Positions 5,062-11,560 of a stretch of 18,456 bases of DNA are shown here, in pieces (position 1 is the first letter of the stretch; each line of letters starts with the position of its first letter). The stretch covers positions 1 through 18,456 of the forward strand of contig JBAZRT010000012.1 in assembly GCA_041662765.1 (NCBI GenBank). Direction: 5' to 3'. A program made the position numbers and the translations under genes. Origin of the DNA: JAPLXD01 sp041662765 (GTDB lineage Bacteria; Patescibacteriota; Minisyncoccia; Moranbacterales; UBA11712). The notes under the pieces were generated by a model. It did no database searches. It was not told the DNA's origin and was given only the letters and a program-made list of their open reading frames with translations.

Positions 5062-6918
5062 ATGGAGAGTAATCTATTAAACAAATTTCCTGTGACTCGT
5101 TTGAGGTTCGGTGTTTTGCAGATAGGAGCAATCCTCGTGTTTCTGTCCGTAATCGGCCGGTATAATTATCTGCTTTTCCACACTTTGGCGGAATTTTTTG
5201 GAGCGGCTATCGGCATGGCTATTTTTTTGCTGGCTTGGAATGCTCGAAAATTCTCAAAAAACAACTATTTTCTCTTTTTTGGAGCGGCTTTCCTGGTGGC
5301 CGGGATTATCAGCTTGATTCATGGACTGACTTATCGCGGTATGGGGGTTATTGCAGGAACAAGCGAAAATTCAAATTTGGCTACCCAGCTATGGCTGGCC
5401 AATGAATATATTTTGGCTATCGCCTTTGTCGCGGCCCCTTTTCTTCTGGGAAGAAAGATGAAAGCCGTGGCCATTCTGCTTGGCTATTTGGCCGCATTTT
5501 TATTTCTTATGCTTTCTATTTTTTATTGGAAAATTTTTCCCGCGGCTTACATCGAGGGAGCGGGTCTTACCGCCTTCAAAAAAATCAGCGAATACGTTGT
5601 GGCTTTTCTTTTTCTGTTGTCTTCTTACTTTTTTTGGAGTCGCAGAAATATGCTCGAACGGAGGACGCTTTATCTGATATATTCCATCCTGTTTGTTTTT
5701 TTTGTTTCCACCGTAGCTTTCACGCTTTATGTCGGAGTATATAGCTTTCCGAACGAGCTCGGGCATCTTCTGAGGGTTCTGGCGTTCTATGTTAGTTATC
5801 TGGCCTTTGTGGAATCTGGCCTCATGAGACCATATCATTCTATCTTCAAGGACCTGAAAGATAAGGAGGCGGAGTTGAAGAAAGCAATTGATGAATGGGG
5901 CATGACCTTTAACTCAATCTCTGACCCGATTTTTATTCTGGATATCAATCATACGATTATTAAGGCCAACAAGGCATTGCTTGAATTTCTTGGAAAGAGG
6001 GGATCGGAGATAATTGGAAAAAAATGTTATGAAGTGGTGCACAAACGGCATCAGCCGTGGATGACCTGTCCTCTCGCTATGACCAAAAAAGATGGACGAT
6101 CGCATACCGAGGAAGTGGATGATCCAACGCTTGGGAAAGTGCTGTTGGTGACGACATCGCCGATCTTGGATGAATTTGGAAAAATTGTCGGAGTTGCTCA
6201 TATAGCCAAAGACATCACCGAACGCAAGAAAATGGAAAAATCCAAAGATGAATTTATATCGCTCGCATCTCATCAGCTCAGAACACCGCTTTCTTCGATT
6301 GCGCTTTCATCAGAGCTTTTGCTTCGCGGCGTGGCGGGAGAAATGATTCCTGAACAGAAAAAATACATGGGGGAAGTTTTCAAAGCGACGAAAAGGATGA
6401 CGCTTCTCATCAATAATTTGCTCAATGTCTCTCGGGTTGATATGGGAAATTTTGAGACTCGATCAGAATCAGTAGATGCGTCTTCCGCAATTCGAGAAAT
6501 GGTGAAGGGACTTGGGCCTCTTGCCTCAGAAAAAAAATTAAAAATCGATGAGAATATTGAACAGGAAATTGCACCCATCGAATTCGACTTGAATAGTTTT
6601 GGGATCATCTTTGAAAATCTTCTCTTAAATGCAATTCGCTATACTGGTGCGGGTGGAAGTATTTCGATTGAGCTGAAAGAAGACAAGGCGGGTGTGCTTC
6701 TTTCGGTTTCCGACACTGGTTGCGGAATTCCAGAAAAACAGAAGCGAAAAATATTCAACAAGTCTTTTCGCGCCGAAAATGCAAAAGAAATGAGCTCCGA
6801 GGGGGCTGGTCTGGGTTTGTATATGGCGCATATTGCAGCCGAGCGCGGCAGAGCCAAGATCTGGTTCGAATCGGAAGAGGGGAAAGGAACGATATTCTTT
6901 GTTTTATTCGCAAGATGA
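5062..6918 (+). CDS. MASE3-PAS-HisKA hybrid-sensor type histidine kinase
   Basis: 618 residues. The N-terminus (about 15-255) is a multi-helix membrane sensor of MASE3 type: H-T-L-A-E-F-F-G (40-47), A-W-N-A-R (58-62) and the H-G-L-T-Y-R-G-M segment (87-94) fit that domain. A short coiled coil leads to a PAS domain (about 280-392) ending in the PAC-like H-I-A-K-D-I-T-E-R. The PAS domain holds Cys322, His327, His330 and Cys336 close together. HisKA follows with His404 in A-S-H-Q-L-R-T-P-L, then HATPase_c with the N box (E-N-L-L-L-N-A-I-R-Y-T), G1 (D-T-G-C-G-I-P) and G2 (G-A-G-L-G-L). It would sense a membrane-linked signal plus a cytoplasmic cue through PAS. It converges tail to tail with the OmpR-type regulator at 6992-7663, the most likely partner, and shares its terminator. 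As in the other kinase, Gln follows the His. Confidence 0.93.
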   Translation: MESNLLNKFPVTRLRFGVLQIGAILVFLSVIGRYNYLLFHTLAEFFGAAIGMAIFLLAWNARKFSKNNYFLFFGAAFLVAGIISLIHGLTYRGMGVIAGTSENSNLATQLWLANEYILAIAFVAAPFLLGRKMKAVAILLGYLAAFLFLMLSIFYWKIFPAAYIEGAGLTAFKKISEYVVAFLFLLSSYFFWSRRNMLERRTLYLIYSILFVFFVSTVAFTLYVGVYSFPNELGHLLRVLAFYVSYLAFVESGLMRPYHSIFKDLKDKEAELKKAIDEWGMTFNSISDPIFILDINHTIIKANKALLEFLGKRGSEIIGKKCYEVVHKRHQPWMTCPLAMTKKDGRSHTEEVDDPTLGKVLLVTTSPILDEFGKIVGVAHIAKDITERKKMEKSKDEFISLASHQLRTPLSSIALSSELLLRGVAGEMIPEQKKYMGEVFKATKRMTLLINNLLNVSRVDMGNFETRSESVDASSAIREMVKGLGPLASEKKLKIDENIEQEIAPIEFDLNSFGIIFENLLLNAIRYTGAGGSISIELKEDKAGVLLSVSDTGCGIPEKQKRKIFNKSFRAENAKEMSSEGAGLGLYMAHIAAERGRAKIWFESEEGKGTIFFVLFAR

Positions 6919-6939
6919 AATAAAGTGATGTCTATTATG

Positions 6940-6979
6940 AAAAAAAGGAGCAGGATCAAATCCTGCTCTTCTTTTTTAT
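6940..6979. terminator. Bidirectional terminator between kinase and OmpR-type regulator
   Basis: A perfect stem GAGCAGGAT (6948-6956) and ATCCTGCTC (6960-6968) with a 3-nt loop, flanked by an A tract on the left and TTCTTTTTT on the right, so it works in both directions. Confidence 0.9.
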
Positions 6980-6991
6980 TGCAAAATTTTT

Positions 6992-7663
6992 TTATTCACT
7001 TATCCGATAGCCGATCCCGCGGACGGTTTCGACGATTGCTCCTTCTTTGTCTCCGAGTTTTTTGCGTAAATTCGTGATGTGAACATCAACAACATTCGTG
7101 AAAGAGTCAAAGGCGAAGTCCCAAATGTTTGAAAGTATTTGGTCTCGGGTCACGGCGGTTCCCTTGTTTCTCATGAGATATTCCAGCAGAGCGAATTCTT
7201 TGAGAGTGAGTTCAAGCTCTTTTTCTTTGCGGAAAACTTTTTTGGTAGCGGGATTGAGAACAACATCACCCGCGGAAAGTTCGATAGGCAGGGCGGATTT
7301 CGGTCGGCGCAAGATGGCTCGAATACGGGCGACGAGAATATCAAAAGAAAAAGGCTTGGTTAGATAATCATCGGCGCCATCCTCGAGGCCTTTGATCACA
7401 TCTTTGGCTCCGTCGCGCGCCGTGAGCATCAGAATAGGGACATCAATTTGTTTTTTCCGCACTTCTCGGCAGATCTCATCTCCATTCATTTTTGGCAGCA
7501 TCCAATCTAGGATCACGAGGTCATAGTCTTTGTGGTTCATTGAGATCCTTCGGAAGCCCGCTTCGCCTTCAAAAACGCAATCGACGGCGAATCCTTCCGC
7601 CTCCAGGCCGGATTTTATGAGTTTGGCTAAATTTTCTTGATCTTCAATGATGAGAACACGCAT
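6992..7663 (-). CDS. OmpR/PhoB-family response regulator
   Basis: 223 residues. The receiver domain (1-117) has the acidic pocket Glu7-Asp8, phospho-acceptor Asp53 (V-I-L-D-W-M-L-P), Thr81 and Lys103 (T-K-P-F). The winged-helix DNA-binding domain (about 127-222) shows L-T-L-K-E-F-A-L-L-E-Y-L, V-T-R-D-Q-I-L, the recognition helix region V-V-D-V-H-I-T-N-L-R-K-K-L and the final V-R-G-I-G-Y-R. It is a transcription factor working as a dimer on direct repeats. Its probable kinase is the MASE3 protein encoded tail to tail with it. The promoter at 7672-7701 predicts an almost leaderless mRNA. The direct repeat at 7733-7749 between it and the divergent sigma gene is a natural candidate target for itself and the sigma gene. 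Confidence 0.95.
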   Translation of the reverse strand: MRVLIIEDQENLAKLIKSGLEAEGFAVDCVFEGEAGFRRISMNHKDYDLVILDWMLPKMNGDEICREVRKKQIDVPILMLTARDGAKDVIKGLEDGADDYLTKPFSFDILVARIRAILRRPKSALPIELSAGDVVLNPATKKVFRKEKELELTLKEFALLEYLMRNKGTAVTRDQILSNIWDFAFDSFTNVVDVHITNLRKKLGDKEGAIVETVRGIGYRISE

Positions 7664-7671
7664 ATGAGCCT

Positions 7672-7701
7672 ATCTTAGTACATTTTATTGTTTATTTGCA
7701 A
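7672..7701 (-). promoter_or_regulatory. Promoter of the OmpR-type regulator; predicts leaderless mRNA
   Basis: On the minus strand, -35 TTGCAA (7696-7701), an 18-bp spacer, and -10 TAAGAT (7672-7677), with 8 bases to the ATG at 7663. Confidence 0.65.
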
Positions 7702-7732
7702 GATATGCTTTTCTTTTTTGTTATGAACAAGG

Positions 7733-7749
7733 CTTAATCCAATCTTAAT
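7733..7749. promoter_or_regulatory. Direct repeat CTTAAT-N5-CTTAAT, candidate OmpR-type regulator box
   Basis: Two exact CTTAAT hexamers at 7733-7738 and 7744-7749, with an 11-bp period. They end 10 bp before the sigma gene's TATAAT. Direct repeats of this period and placement are typical targets of OmpR-family regulators. Read on the minus strand it is ATTAAG-N5-ATTAAG. Confidence 0.55.
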
Positions 7750-7759
7750 GTGGGTTGTA

Positions 7760-7765
7760 TATAAT
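7760..7765 (+). promoter_or_regulatory. -10 element of the sigma factor gene
   Basis: A consensus TATAAT without a good -35 at the normal distance. The -35 place is filled by the CTTAAT direct repeat, which suggests activator-dependent transcription. The leader to the ATG at 7799 would be about 27 nt. Confidence 0.65.
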
Positions 7766-7798
7766 CGAGACAGATTTAATTTCTTAAAATCAAAAAAT

Positions 7799-8440
7799 AT
7801 GAAAAAGAAAACAACACAACAAATCGGGTCTGCGTGTCCCTGTGATCTTTCAGAATTCTGCGGCTTGCAAACCGACCAGGAAATCGTCGCGTATGTGAAA
7901 GAGAACAAGGAGTGCTATCGTCTTCTGATCGAGAGATATGAGGACAAGCTTCGGCGTTATGTCCGGCGCATCAGCGGCGTATCCTCCGAATCAGTTGAAG
8001 ATATTGTCCAGGAATTGTTCATGAAGGTCTATATAAACCTCAATTCATATGATCCGGATAAATCTTTTTCTTCCTGGATATACCGAATCGCCCACAATGA
8101 GACCATAAACTACTGGCGCAAAAACAAGAGAAAAAGTGAGATGGTTGTATCCTTGGAAAGTGATAACGCTTTGGGAAATATCAGCGACGGCCGTGATGTC
8201 AGAGAAGAGGTTTATGGAAAGATAAATGGAGGAGTGGTTCTGAGCGCGCTTGAAGATCTCGACGAAAAATACAGAAATGCGGTCACGATGAAATATGCTG
8301 AGGAAGCGAGCTATCGCGAAATTTCAGAAAAGCTTGATATTCCGATTGGAACTGTTGGTACGCTCATCAGTCGGGGAAAGAAAATGTTGCGTGAACACCT
8401 TGAGAATAGTGGATTTTCGTCTGATGCGTTTGCCAGCTAG
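7799..8440 (+). CDS. Sigma-70 family (ECF-like) RNA polymerase sigma factor
   Basis: 213 residues from the ATG at 7799. An in-frame ATG at 7748 was rejected because the frame there runs through the -10. Region 2 lies at about 37-107 (D-I-V-Q-E-L-F-M-K-V-Y, then S-F-S-S-W-I-Y-R-I-A-H-N). Region 4 lies at about 150-203 (L-P-like helix E-K-Y-R-N-A-V-T-M-K-Y, then the HTH Y-R-E-I-S-E-K-L-D-I-P-I-G-T-V). The N-terminus before region 2 has three Cys (13, 15, 21) in A-C-P-C-D-L-S-E-F-C, unlike the other sigma factor in this window. No anti-sigma gene lies next to it; tRNAs follow. Its control by the divergent OmpR-type regulator is inferred from the direct repeat in its promoter. Confidence 0.92.
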   Translation: MKKKTTQQIGSACPCDLSEFCGLQTDQEIVAYVKENKECYRLLIERYEDKLRRYVRRISGVSSESVEDIVQELFMKVYINLNSYDPDKSFSSWIYRIAHNETINYWRKNKRKSEMVVSLESDNALGNISDGRDVREEVYGKINGGVVLSALEDLDEKYRNAVTMKYAEEASYREISEKLDIPIGTVGTLISRGKKMLREHLENSGFSSDAFAS

Positions 8441-8467
8441 ATTTTGGACAGTGCATAAAAAGTGGAC

Positions 8468-8500
8468 AAAAAAATCCGTGACCAGTTCGCGGATTTTTTT
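8468..8500. terminator. Bidirectional terminator shared by the sigma gene and the tRNA operon
   Basis: AAAAAAATCCG (8468-8478) pairs with CGGATTTTTTT (8490-8500) around an 11-nt loop. It ends the plus-strand sigma unit and the minus-strand tRNA unit. Confidence 0.85.
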
Positions 8501-8526
8501 ATGATTGTCGACGAAATCTACGCGAG

Positions 8527-8598
8527 GGCGAGTACTGGGAATCGAACCCAGGTTCTTGGGACCACAACCCAATGTCCTGCCATTGAACGATACCCGCC
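8527..8598 (-). tRNA. tRNA-His(GTG)
   Basis: A full cloverleaf on the minus strand: acceptor GCGGGTA / TACTCGC with the extra G at -1 (8598) facing discriminator C73 (8527), which identifies tRNA-His. The anticodon stem is TTGGG / CCCAA around loop TTGTGGT, and the T loop TTCGATT is normal. CCA is not encoded. It is last in the Arg-Lys-His operon. Confidence 0.95.
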
Positions 8599-8607
8599 AT
8601 GTTGTTT

Positions 8608-8659
8608 CTTGAAACATTCGGTTTCAAGGCTTCCACCCAGGGAAAACTCTGGTTTTCCC
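8608..8659 (-). other. Two perfect hairpins in the Lys-His tRNA spacer
   Basis: CTTGAAAC-ATTCG-GTTTCAAG (8608-8628) and GGGAAAAC-TCTG-GTTTTCCC (8640-8659) are both perfect 8-bp stems in the 77-bp spacer. Neither is followed by a T tract on either strand, so they do not look like ordinary terminators. They may direct processing of the tRNA precursor. Confidence 0.5.
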
Positions 8660-8675
8660 GACCCTTTCTCTTTTG

Positions 8676-8748
8676 TGCGTCCAGCAGGGATCGAACCTGC
8701 GACCTTGGGATTAAGAGTCCCCTGCTCTACCAACTGAGCTATGGACGC
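8676..8748 (-). tRNA. tRNA-Lys(CTT)
   Basis: Acceptor GCGTCCA / TGGACGC pairs fully, D stem GCTC / GAGC, anticodon loop CTCTTAA, T stem GCAGG / CCTGC with loop TTCGATC, discriminator A. The 27-43 pair of the anticodon stem is G-A. CCA is not encoded. Confidence 0.95.
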
Positions 8749-8774
8749 GTCGCCATCTCATTCCAATGTTCTTG

Positions 8775-8846
8775 TGTCCTCGGGAGGAATCGAACCTCCA
8801 TAACCAGCTTAGAAGGCTAGTGTTCTATCCGTTGAACTACGAGGAC
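8775..8846 (-). tRNA. tRNA-Arg(TCT)
   Basis: Acceptor GTCCTCG / CGAGGAC, D stem GTTC / GAAC, anticodon stem CTAGC / GCTGG around loop CTTCTAA, T stem GGAGG / CCTCC with loop TTCGATT, discriminator A. CCA is not encoded. It is first in the tRNA operon. Confidence 0.95.
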
Positions 8847-8892
8847 ATTGGATATTTTCGCGCGCAATTCAAAAACAAAATCACACTCGAAG

Positions 8893-8921
8893 AGTATAAG
8901 ATATTTTTCGCGATAAGTCAA
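8893..8921 (-). promoter_or_regulatory. Promoter of the Arg-Lys-His tRNA operon
   Basis: On the minus strand, -35 TTGACT (8916-8921), a 17-bp spacer, and -10 TATACT (8893-8898). It starts just behind the VanW stop codon and about 40 bp before tRNA-Arg. Confidence 0.85.
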
Positions 8922-8926
8922 TCAGC

Positions 8927-10228
8927 TTACATCCCGTTCGCTTTTTTGTATGCCTTCCATTCTTTCTGTGACCAATCGGATGGCTTTTCGGTTATCTTTT
9001 CCTCACCCGGGTGTGGATATAAGGAAGGTGACTTATAATTGCTTTTGAATTCAGCTTTTCGAATGAGATTTCCATCAGCGCCGTAAACTTCTTGTGTGAC
9101 AATTGTTTTCATTGCGCCTTTTTCACCGCGTTCTGTGACAAAAGGTCCAACTAGTTTGGTTTGGCGGCCGTCGCTTGTGCCAAAGAAATCGAAAAACAAT
9201 TGTGTTCCCTCGATGCGTGTTTGGACCAAAATATAATTGGGAGTGTCGTTCAAAAACATCAAATCCGGTTTTGGAATATATACCGTAGCATCAAGTCCTT
9301 GAGGAGCATAATATTGAACCGGATAGGCATGATTGGTGCGGGCGGTGATTTTGAGTCCCGAGTTGAGAGCGGCACGAAACATCGTCGTTGAAACCTGACA
9401 CATTCCTCCTCCGAATTCGGGAACGGTTTTATCCGTCTTGATGACGAGTTCAGGGAGATATCCAGTGGAAGCATCTACTGGTCCCAGGGTCTCAATGAAG
9501 GAAAATTCTTCACCGGGTTTGATCAGGACGCCGTTGAACTTTGAGGCGCCGATGGTGACGTTGTGAATACGGTTTTTGGGCGAACCGCGAAAATTGGAAA
9601 CGCCTTCGCCGATCAGTTCTTTGATTCCGTATTTGTCGAGGTCGGTGCTGGTCACTTCCGGCTTCAGAACATTTGTTTCGAGACTCAAATCTTTTGAAAA
9701 TGGATTTTCCAAAAATGTTTTTTTGATATTTTCAAAACCTTTTTCACTGTTGATTTCATACCCGTCCTTTGAAAGAGAAAATGCGCTGATATCTCCGCTT
9801 TCAAAAGAAAGCTTCGCGTTTTGCGGCTGAACGCGCGAGCCCTCTTTCATTTTCGCAAGATAATTCTTGAGGCCATCCTCATTGAGGGACAGGCCGGTTG
9901 AGATGCGGATATGATATCGGTCCTGTTCACGATCGATAAAGCGGAAATATATTTTTGCTGCTGGATCATCAGTCGGAAAAAAGTCGATGTTTTCTGCTTC
10001 GGAGTTGTACTTTTGACTCACTCTGAGAGCCGGACGAATTTTGAGCCAGCTGGAAAGGGCGCTTTTGTCTGCAGATATCGTATTGCCAGCAAAGTGAAAA
10101 TTGATTGGCGCGGCCGTGATCTTTTGGATTTCATTCATGGAAAAATTTCCGAGATTGATCTTCGAAGCATGGGTCGCGAAAGGTGCGAGAGCAAAAATTG
10201 TGGCAACAAAAAAAATTACGCGTTTCAT
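8927..10228 (-). CDS. VanW-family exported protein
   Basis: 433 residues from the ATG at 10228; a longer frame reaches back to 10294, but it would cross the promoter and put 22 residues before the signal peptide. The N-terminus (K-R-V-I-F-F-V-A-T-I-F-A-L-A-P-F-A-T-H-A) is a signal peptide with a likely cut near residue 20. The middle (about 30-190) resembles the peptidoglycan-binding-4 type domain often found with VanW. The VanW domain spans about 205-340: S-N-F-x-G-S, G-V-L-I-K-P-G-E-E-F-S-F, G-P-V, G-G-G-M-C-Q-V-S-T-T-M-F-R-A-A and N-H-A-Y-P-V. The C-terminus ends in a W-S-Q-K-E-W-K-A-Y-K-K tail. VanW proteins occur with vancomycin-resistance clusters and widely in Gram-positive and CPR genomes; the biochemical role is unknown, with cell-wall binding likely. 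The promoter at 10236-10264 predicts a leaderless transcript. Confidence 0.92.
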   Translation of the reverse strand: MKRVIFFVATIFALAPFATHASKINLGNFSMNEIQKITAAPINFHFAGNTISADKSALSSWLKIRPALRVSQKYNSEAENIDFFPTDDPAAKIYFRFIDREQDRYHIRISTGLSLNEDGLKNYLAKMKEGSRVQPQNAKLSFESGDISAFSLSKDGYEINSEKGFENIKKTFLENPFSKDLSLETNVLKPEVTSTDLDKYGIKELIGEGVSNFRGSPKNRIHNVTIGASKFNGVLIKPGEEFSFIETLGPVDASTGYLPELVIKTDKTVPEFGGGMCQVSTTMFRAALNSGLKITARTNHAYPVQYYAPQGLDATVYIPKPDLMFLNDTPNYILVQTRIEGTQLFFDFFGTSDGRQTKLVGPFVTERGEKGAMKTIVTQEVYGADGNLIRKAEFKSNYKSPSLYPHPGEEKITEKPSDWSQKEWKAYKKANGM

Positions 10229-10235
10229 TGTCTTT

Positions 10236-10264
10236 AGAATACTTGAAAAACGCCGGGAATACAA
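10236..10264 (-). promoter_or_regulatory. Promoter of the VanW gene; predicts leaderless mRNA
   Basis: On the minus strand, -35 TTGTAT (10259-10264), a 17-bp spacer, and -10 TATTCT (10236-10241), with 7 bases to the ATG at 10228. Confidence 0.75.
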
Positions 10265-10273
10265 GTCATTGCA

Positions 10274-10306
10274 AAAAACCATGTCTCTTGGCAAGACATG
10301 GTTTTT
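10274..10306 (-). terminator. Terminator of the hsp20 gene
   Basis: A perfect 13-bp stem AAAAACCATGTCT (10274-10286) and AGACATGGTTTTT (10294-10306) with a 7-nt loop. The T run is inside the 3' arm on both strands. Confidence 0.85.
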
Positions 10307-10330
10307 AAAAGTATTTTTATGAGAGGCGTA

Positions 10331-10897
10331 CTAGAATCCTCTCACTTGGATCTTTTTGCTCTTGGTCGTGTCGGCTTTGAGAAGGCGAATGGTGAGAATC
10401 CCATTTTTCATCGCGGCTTCGGCTTTGTCGGCGATGACCTCAACGGGAAGGATCACTGAGCGCGAAAATGTTCCCCAATAACATTCTTGGTAATAGTAAT
10501 TTTCGCTCTCAACCACTTCCTCATTCTTTCGGTCTCCGCGAATGGTCACCATGTCGTTGTTGATCGTCACATCCAGATCTTCAGGCTTAACGCCGGCAAT
10601 GGTCGATTTGATCACGATATCATTGTCGGTTTGATATACATCAATTGTGAGCTGGCCCTCGGAATCTCCCGCCCAATTCTCGTCCTGCTCGGCAGGAGCG
10701 CTTGGCTCAACGGCGAAGTCTTCCTGCATATTTGCTTGCGGCTGAATGGAATGTCCTTCCATCTGAGACTGAGCTTGAGGCTGAATTGTGGGTTGCGTTT
10801 GATAGCTGAAGGACTGGCCTTGTTCCCTGTATGCTTCTCTTTCCGGAACATTTCTTGAGCCAGTGAGCCGTTCAAAAAATGACTTTTTTTCTTTCAT
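10331..10897 (-). CDS. Hsp20 / alpha-crystallin small heat-shock protein
   Basis: 188 residues. The alpha-crystallin domain lies at about 82-178: L-T-I-D-V-Y-Q-T-D-N-D-I-V-I-K-S, A-G-V-K-P-E-D-L-D-V-T-I (101-112), W-G-T-F-S-R-S-V-I-L-P (141-151) and the closing K-N-G-I-L-T-I-R-L (164-172). The family forms oligomers that hold unfolding proteins. The N-terminal arm (1-80) is unusual: low in hydrophobics, with repeated Gln and Pro (about 30-57), then acidic, with no typical W-D-P-F motif. The gene stands alone, with its own promoter and strong terminator. I see no CIRCE element in its leader, so HrcA control is not supported. Confidence 0.95.
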   Translation of the reverse strand: MKEKKSFFERLTGSRNVPEREAYREQGQSFSYQTQPTIQPQAQSQMEGHSIQPQANMQEDFAVEPSAPAEQDENWAGDSEGQLTIDVYQTDNDIVIKSTIAGVKPEDLDVTINNDMVTIRGDRKNEEVVESENYYYQECYWGTFSRSVILPVEVIADKAEAAMKNGILTIRLLKADTTKSKKIQVRGF

Positions 10898-10933
10898 AGA
10901 ATTGCGCTTATGCTAATGATTTTTGCTGCTTTC

Positions 10934-10962
10934 AGTATATATCCAGTTTTACAATTAGGCAA
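10934..10962 (-). promoter_or_regulatory. Promoter of hsp20
   Basis: On the minus strand, -35 TTGCCT (10957-10962), overlapping the end of the upstream prsW-like gene, a 17-bp spacer, and -10 TATACT (10934-10939). The leader is about 30 nt. Confidence 0.65.
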
Positions 10963-11560
10963 GCTTTTTGGAATTGATAGCTAAAATAGATGTTCCGATC
11001 AAAAAGAATACGGCCAACGAAAGAATGATCAGATAGTTCGTGAAATTGCCTTTTTGGATGACGAGGAAATTGAAAAGCAGGTGGATGAGAATGGGAAAGA
11101 AAATTATTTTCAGGTGCTTCAACCGGCCGGAGAAGGTGCCGGAGGAAATGAACACTCCCATGAGGTATGCGGTGAGAGCATGGAGTGCAATGACGGTAAC
11201 GAAGGAAAAGATCACTTCCGGGTTTCCGGATCGGAATTCGGAAAAATATTTTTGATCAGTGAAAATAACCAATCCGATTTCGAGGATTCCCCACAGGGCG
11301 CCCAAGAAAAGGGAAGAGAGGACAAGGCGGCCTTTTTGCAGGCCAAATTTATTTTTCATTACAAAATACACGGCCCAGTATTTTGAAATCTCCTCGATGG
11401 TCGCTGAAAAGGCGAGAAACCAAGTGAAATGCAGATATGATTCAAAAACGATCTCTCTTTGCCAAAAAGCGCTGGTCAATGCGGCGACCAATTGTTCGGC
11501 CACGATTGCAAGCGAGACGGAAACAGAGGCTAGAAGAATGATTTTTATGATATTTTTCAT
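10955..11560 (-). CDS. PrsW-like intramembrane metalloprotease
   Basis: 201 residues, mostly hydrophobic, with about six or seven membrane helices. The motif E56-E57-x-x-K60 in T-I-E-E-I-S-K-Y-W, a glycine-rich helix with Glu94 (G-A-L-W-G-I-L-E), His127 (A-L-H-A-L-T-A-Y) and His160 (L-I-H-L-L-F-N-F) form the set expected of the PrsW/CPBP glutamic-type or metal membrane proteases. In Bacillus PrsW starts cleavage of an anti-sigma factor (RsiW). A regulatory role here would fit the two sigma factors in the window, but no substrate is shown. The start ATG overlaps the tsaD stop as ATGA, so it is co-translated with tsaD. Confidence 0.8.
   Translation of the reverse strand: MKNIIKIILLASVSVSLAIVAEQLVAALTSAFWQREIVFESYLHFTWFLAFSATIEEISKYWAVYFVMKNKFGLQKGRLVLSSLFLGALWGILEIGLVIFTDQKYFSEFRSGNPEVIFSFVTVIALHALTAYLMGVFISSGTFSGRLKHLKIIFFPILIHLLFNFLVIQKGNFTNYLIILSLAVFFLIGTSILAINSKKLA

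Noticed and set aside
7748..7798. Sigma factor start at 7748
   Set aside because: This ATG lies upstream of the -10 TATAAT, so it would not be transcribed from that promoter; the ATG at 7799 gives a normal leader.
8462..8820. Short open frames across the tRNA cluster
   Set aside because: They cover clear tRNA cloverleafs on the minus strand and the shared terminator; they are chance frames.
10229..10294. VanW start at 10294
   Set aside because: The extension covers the predicted promoter and places 22 residues before a clean signal peptide.
10898..10933. CIRCE element in the hsp20 leader
   Set aside because: A TTAGCA is present, but there is no matching GAGTGCTAA arm at the CIRCE distance.
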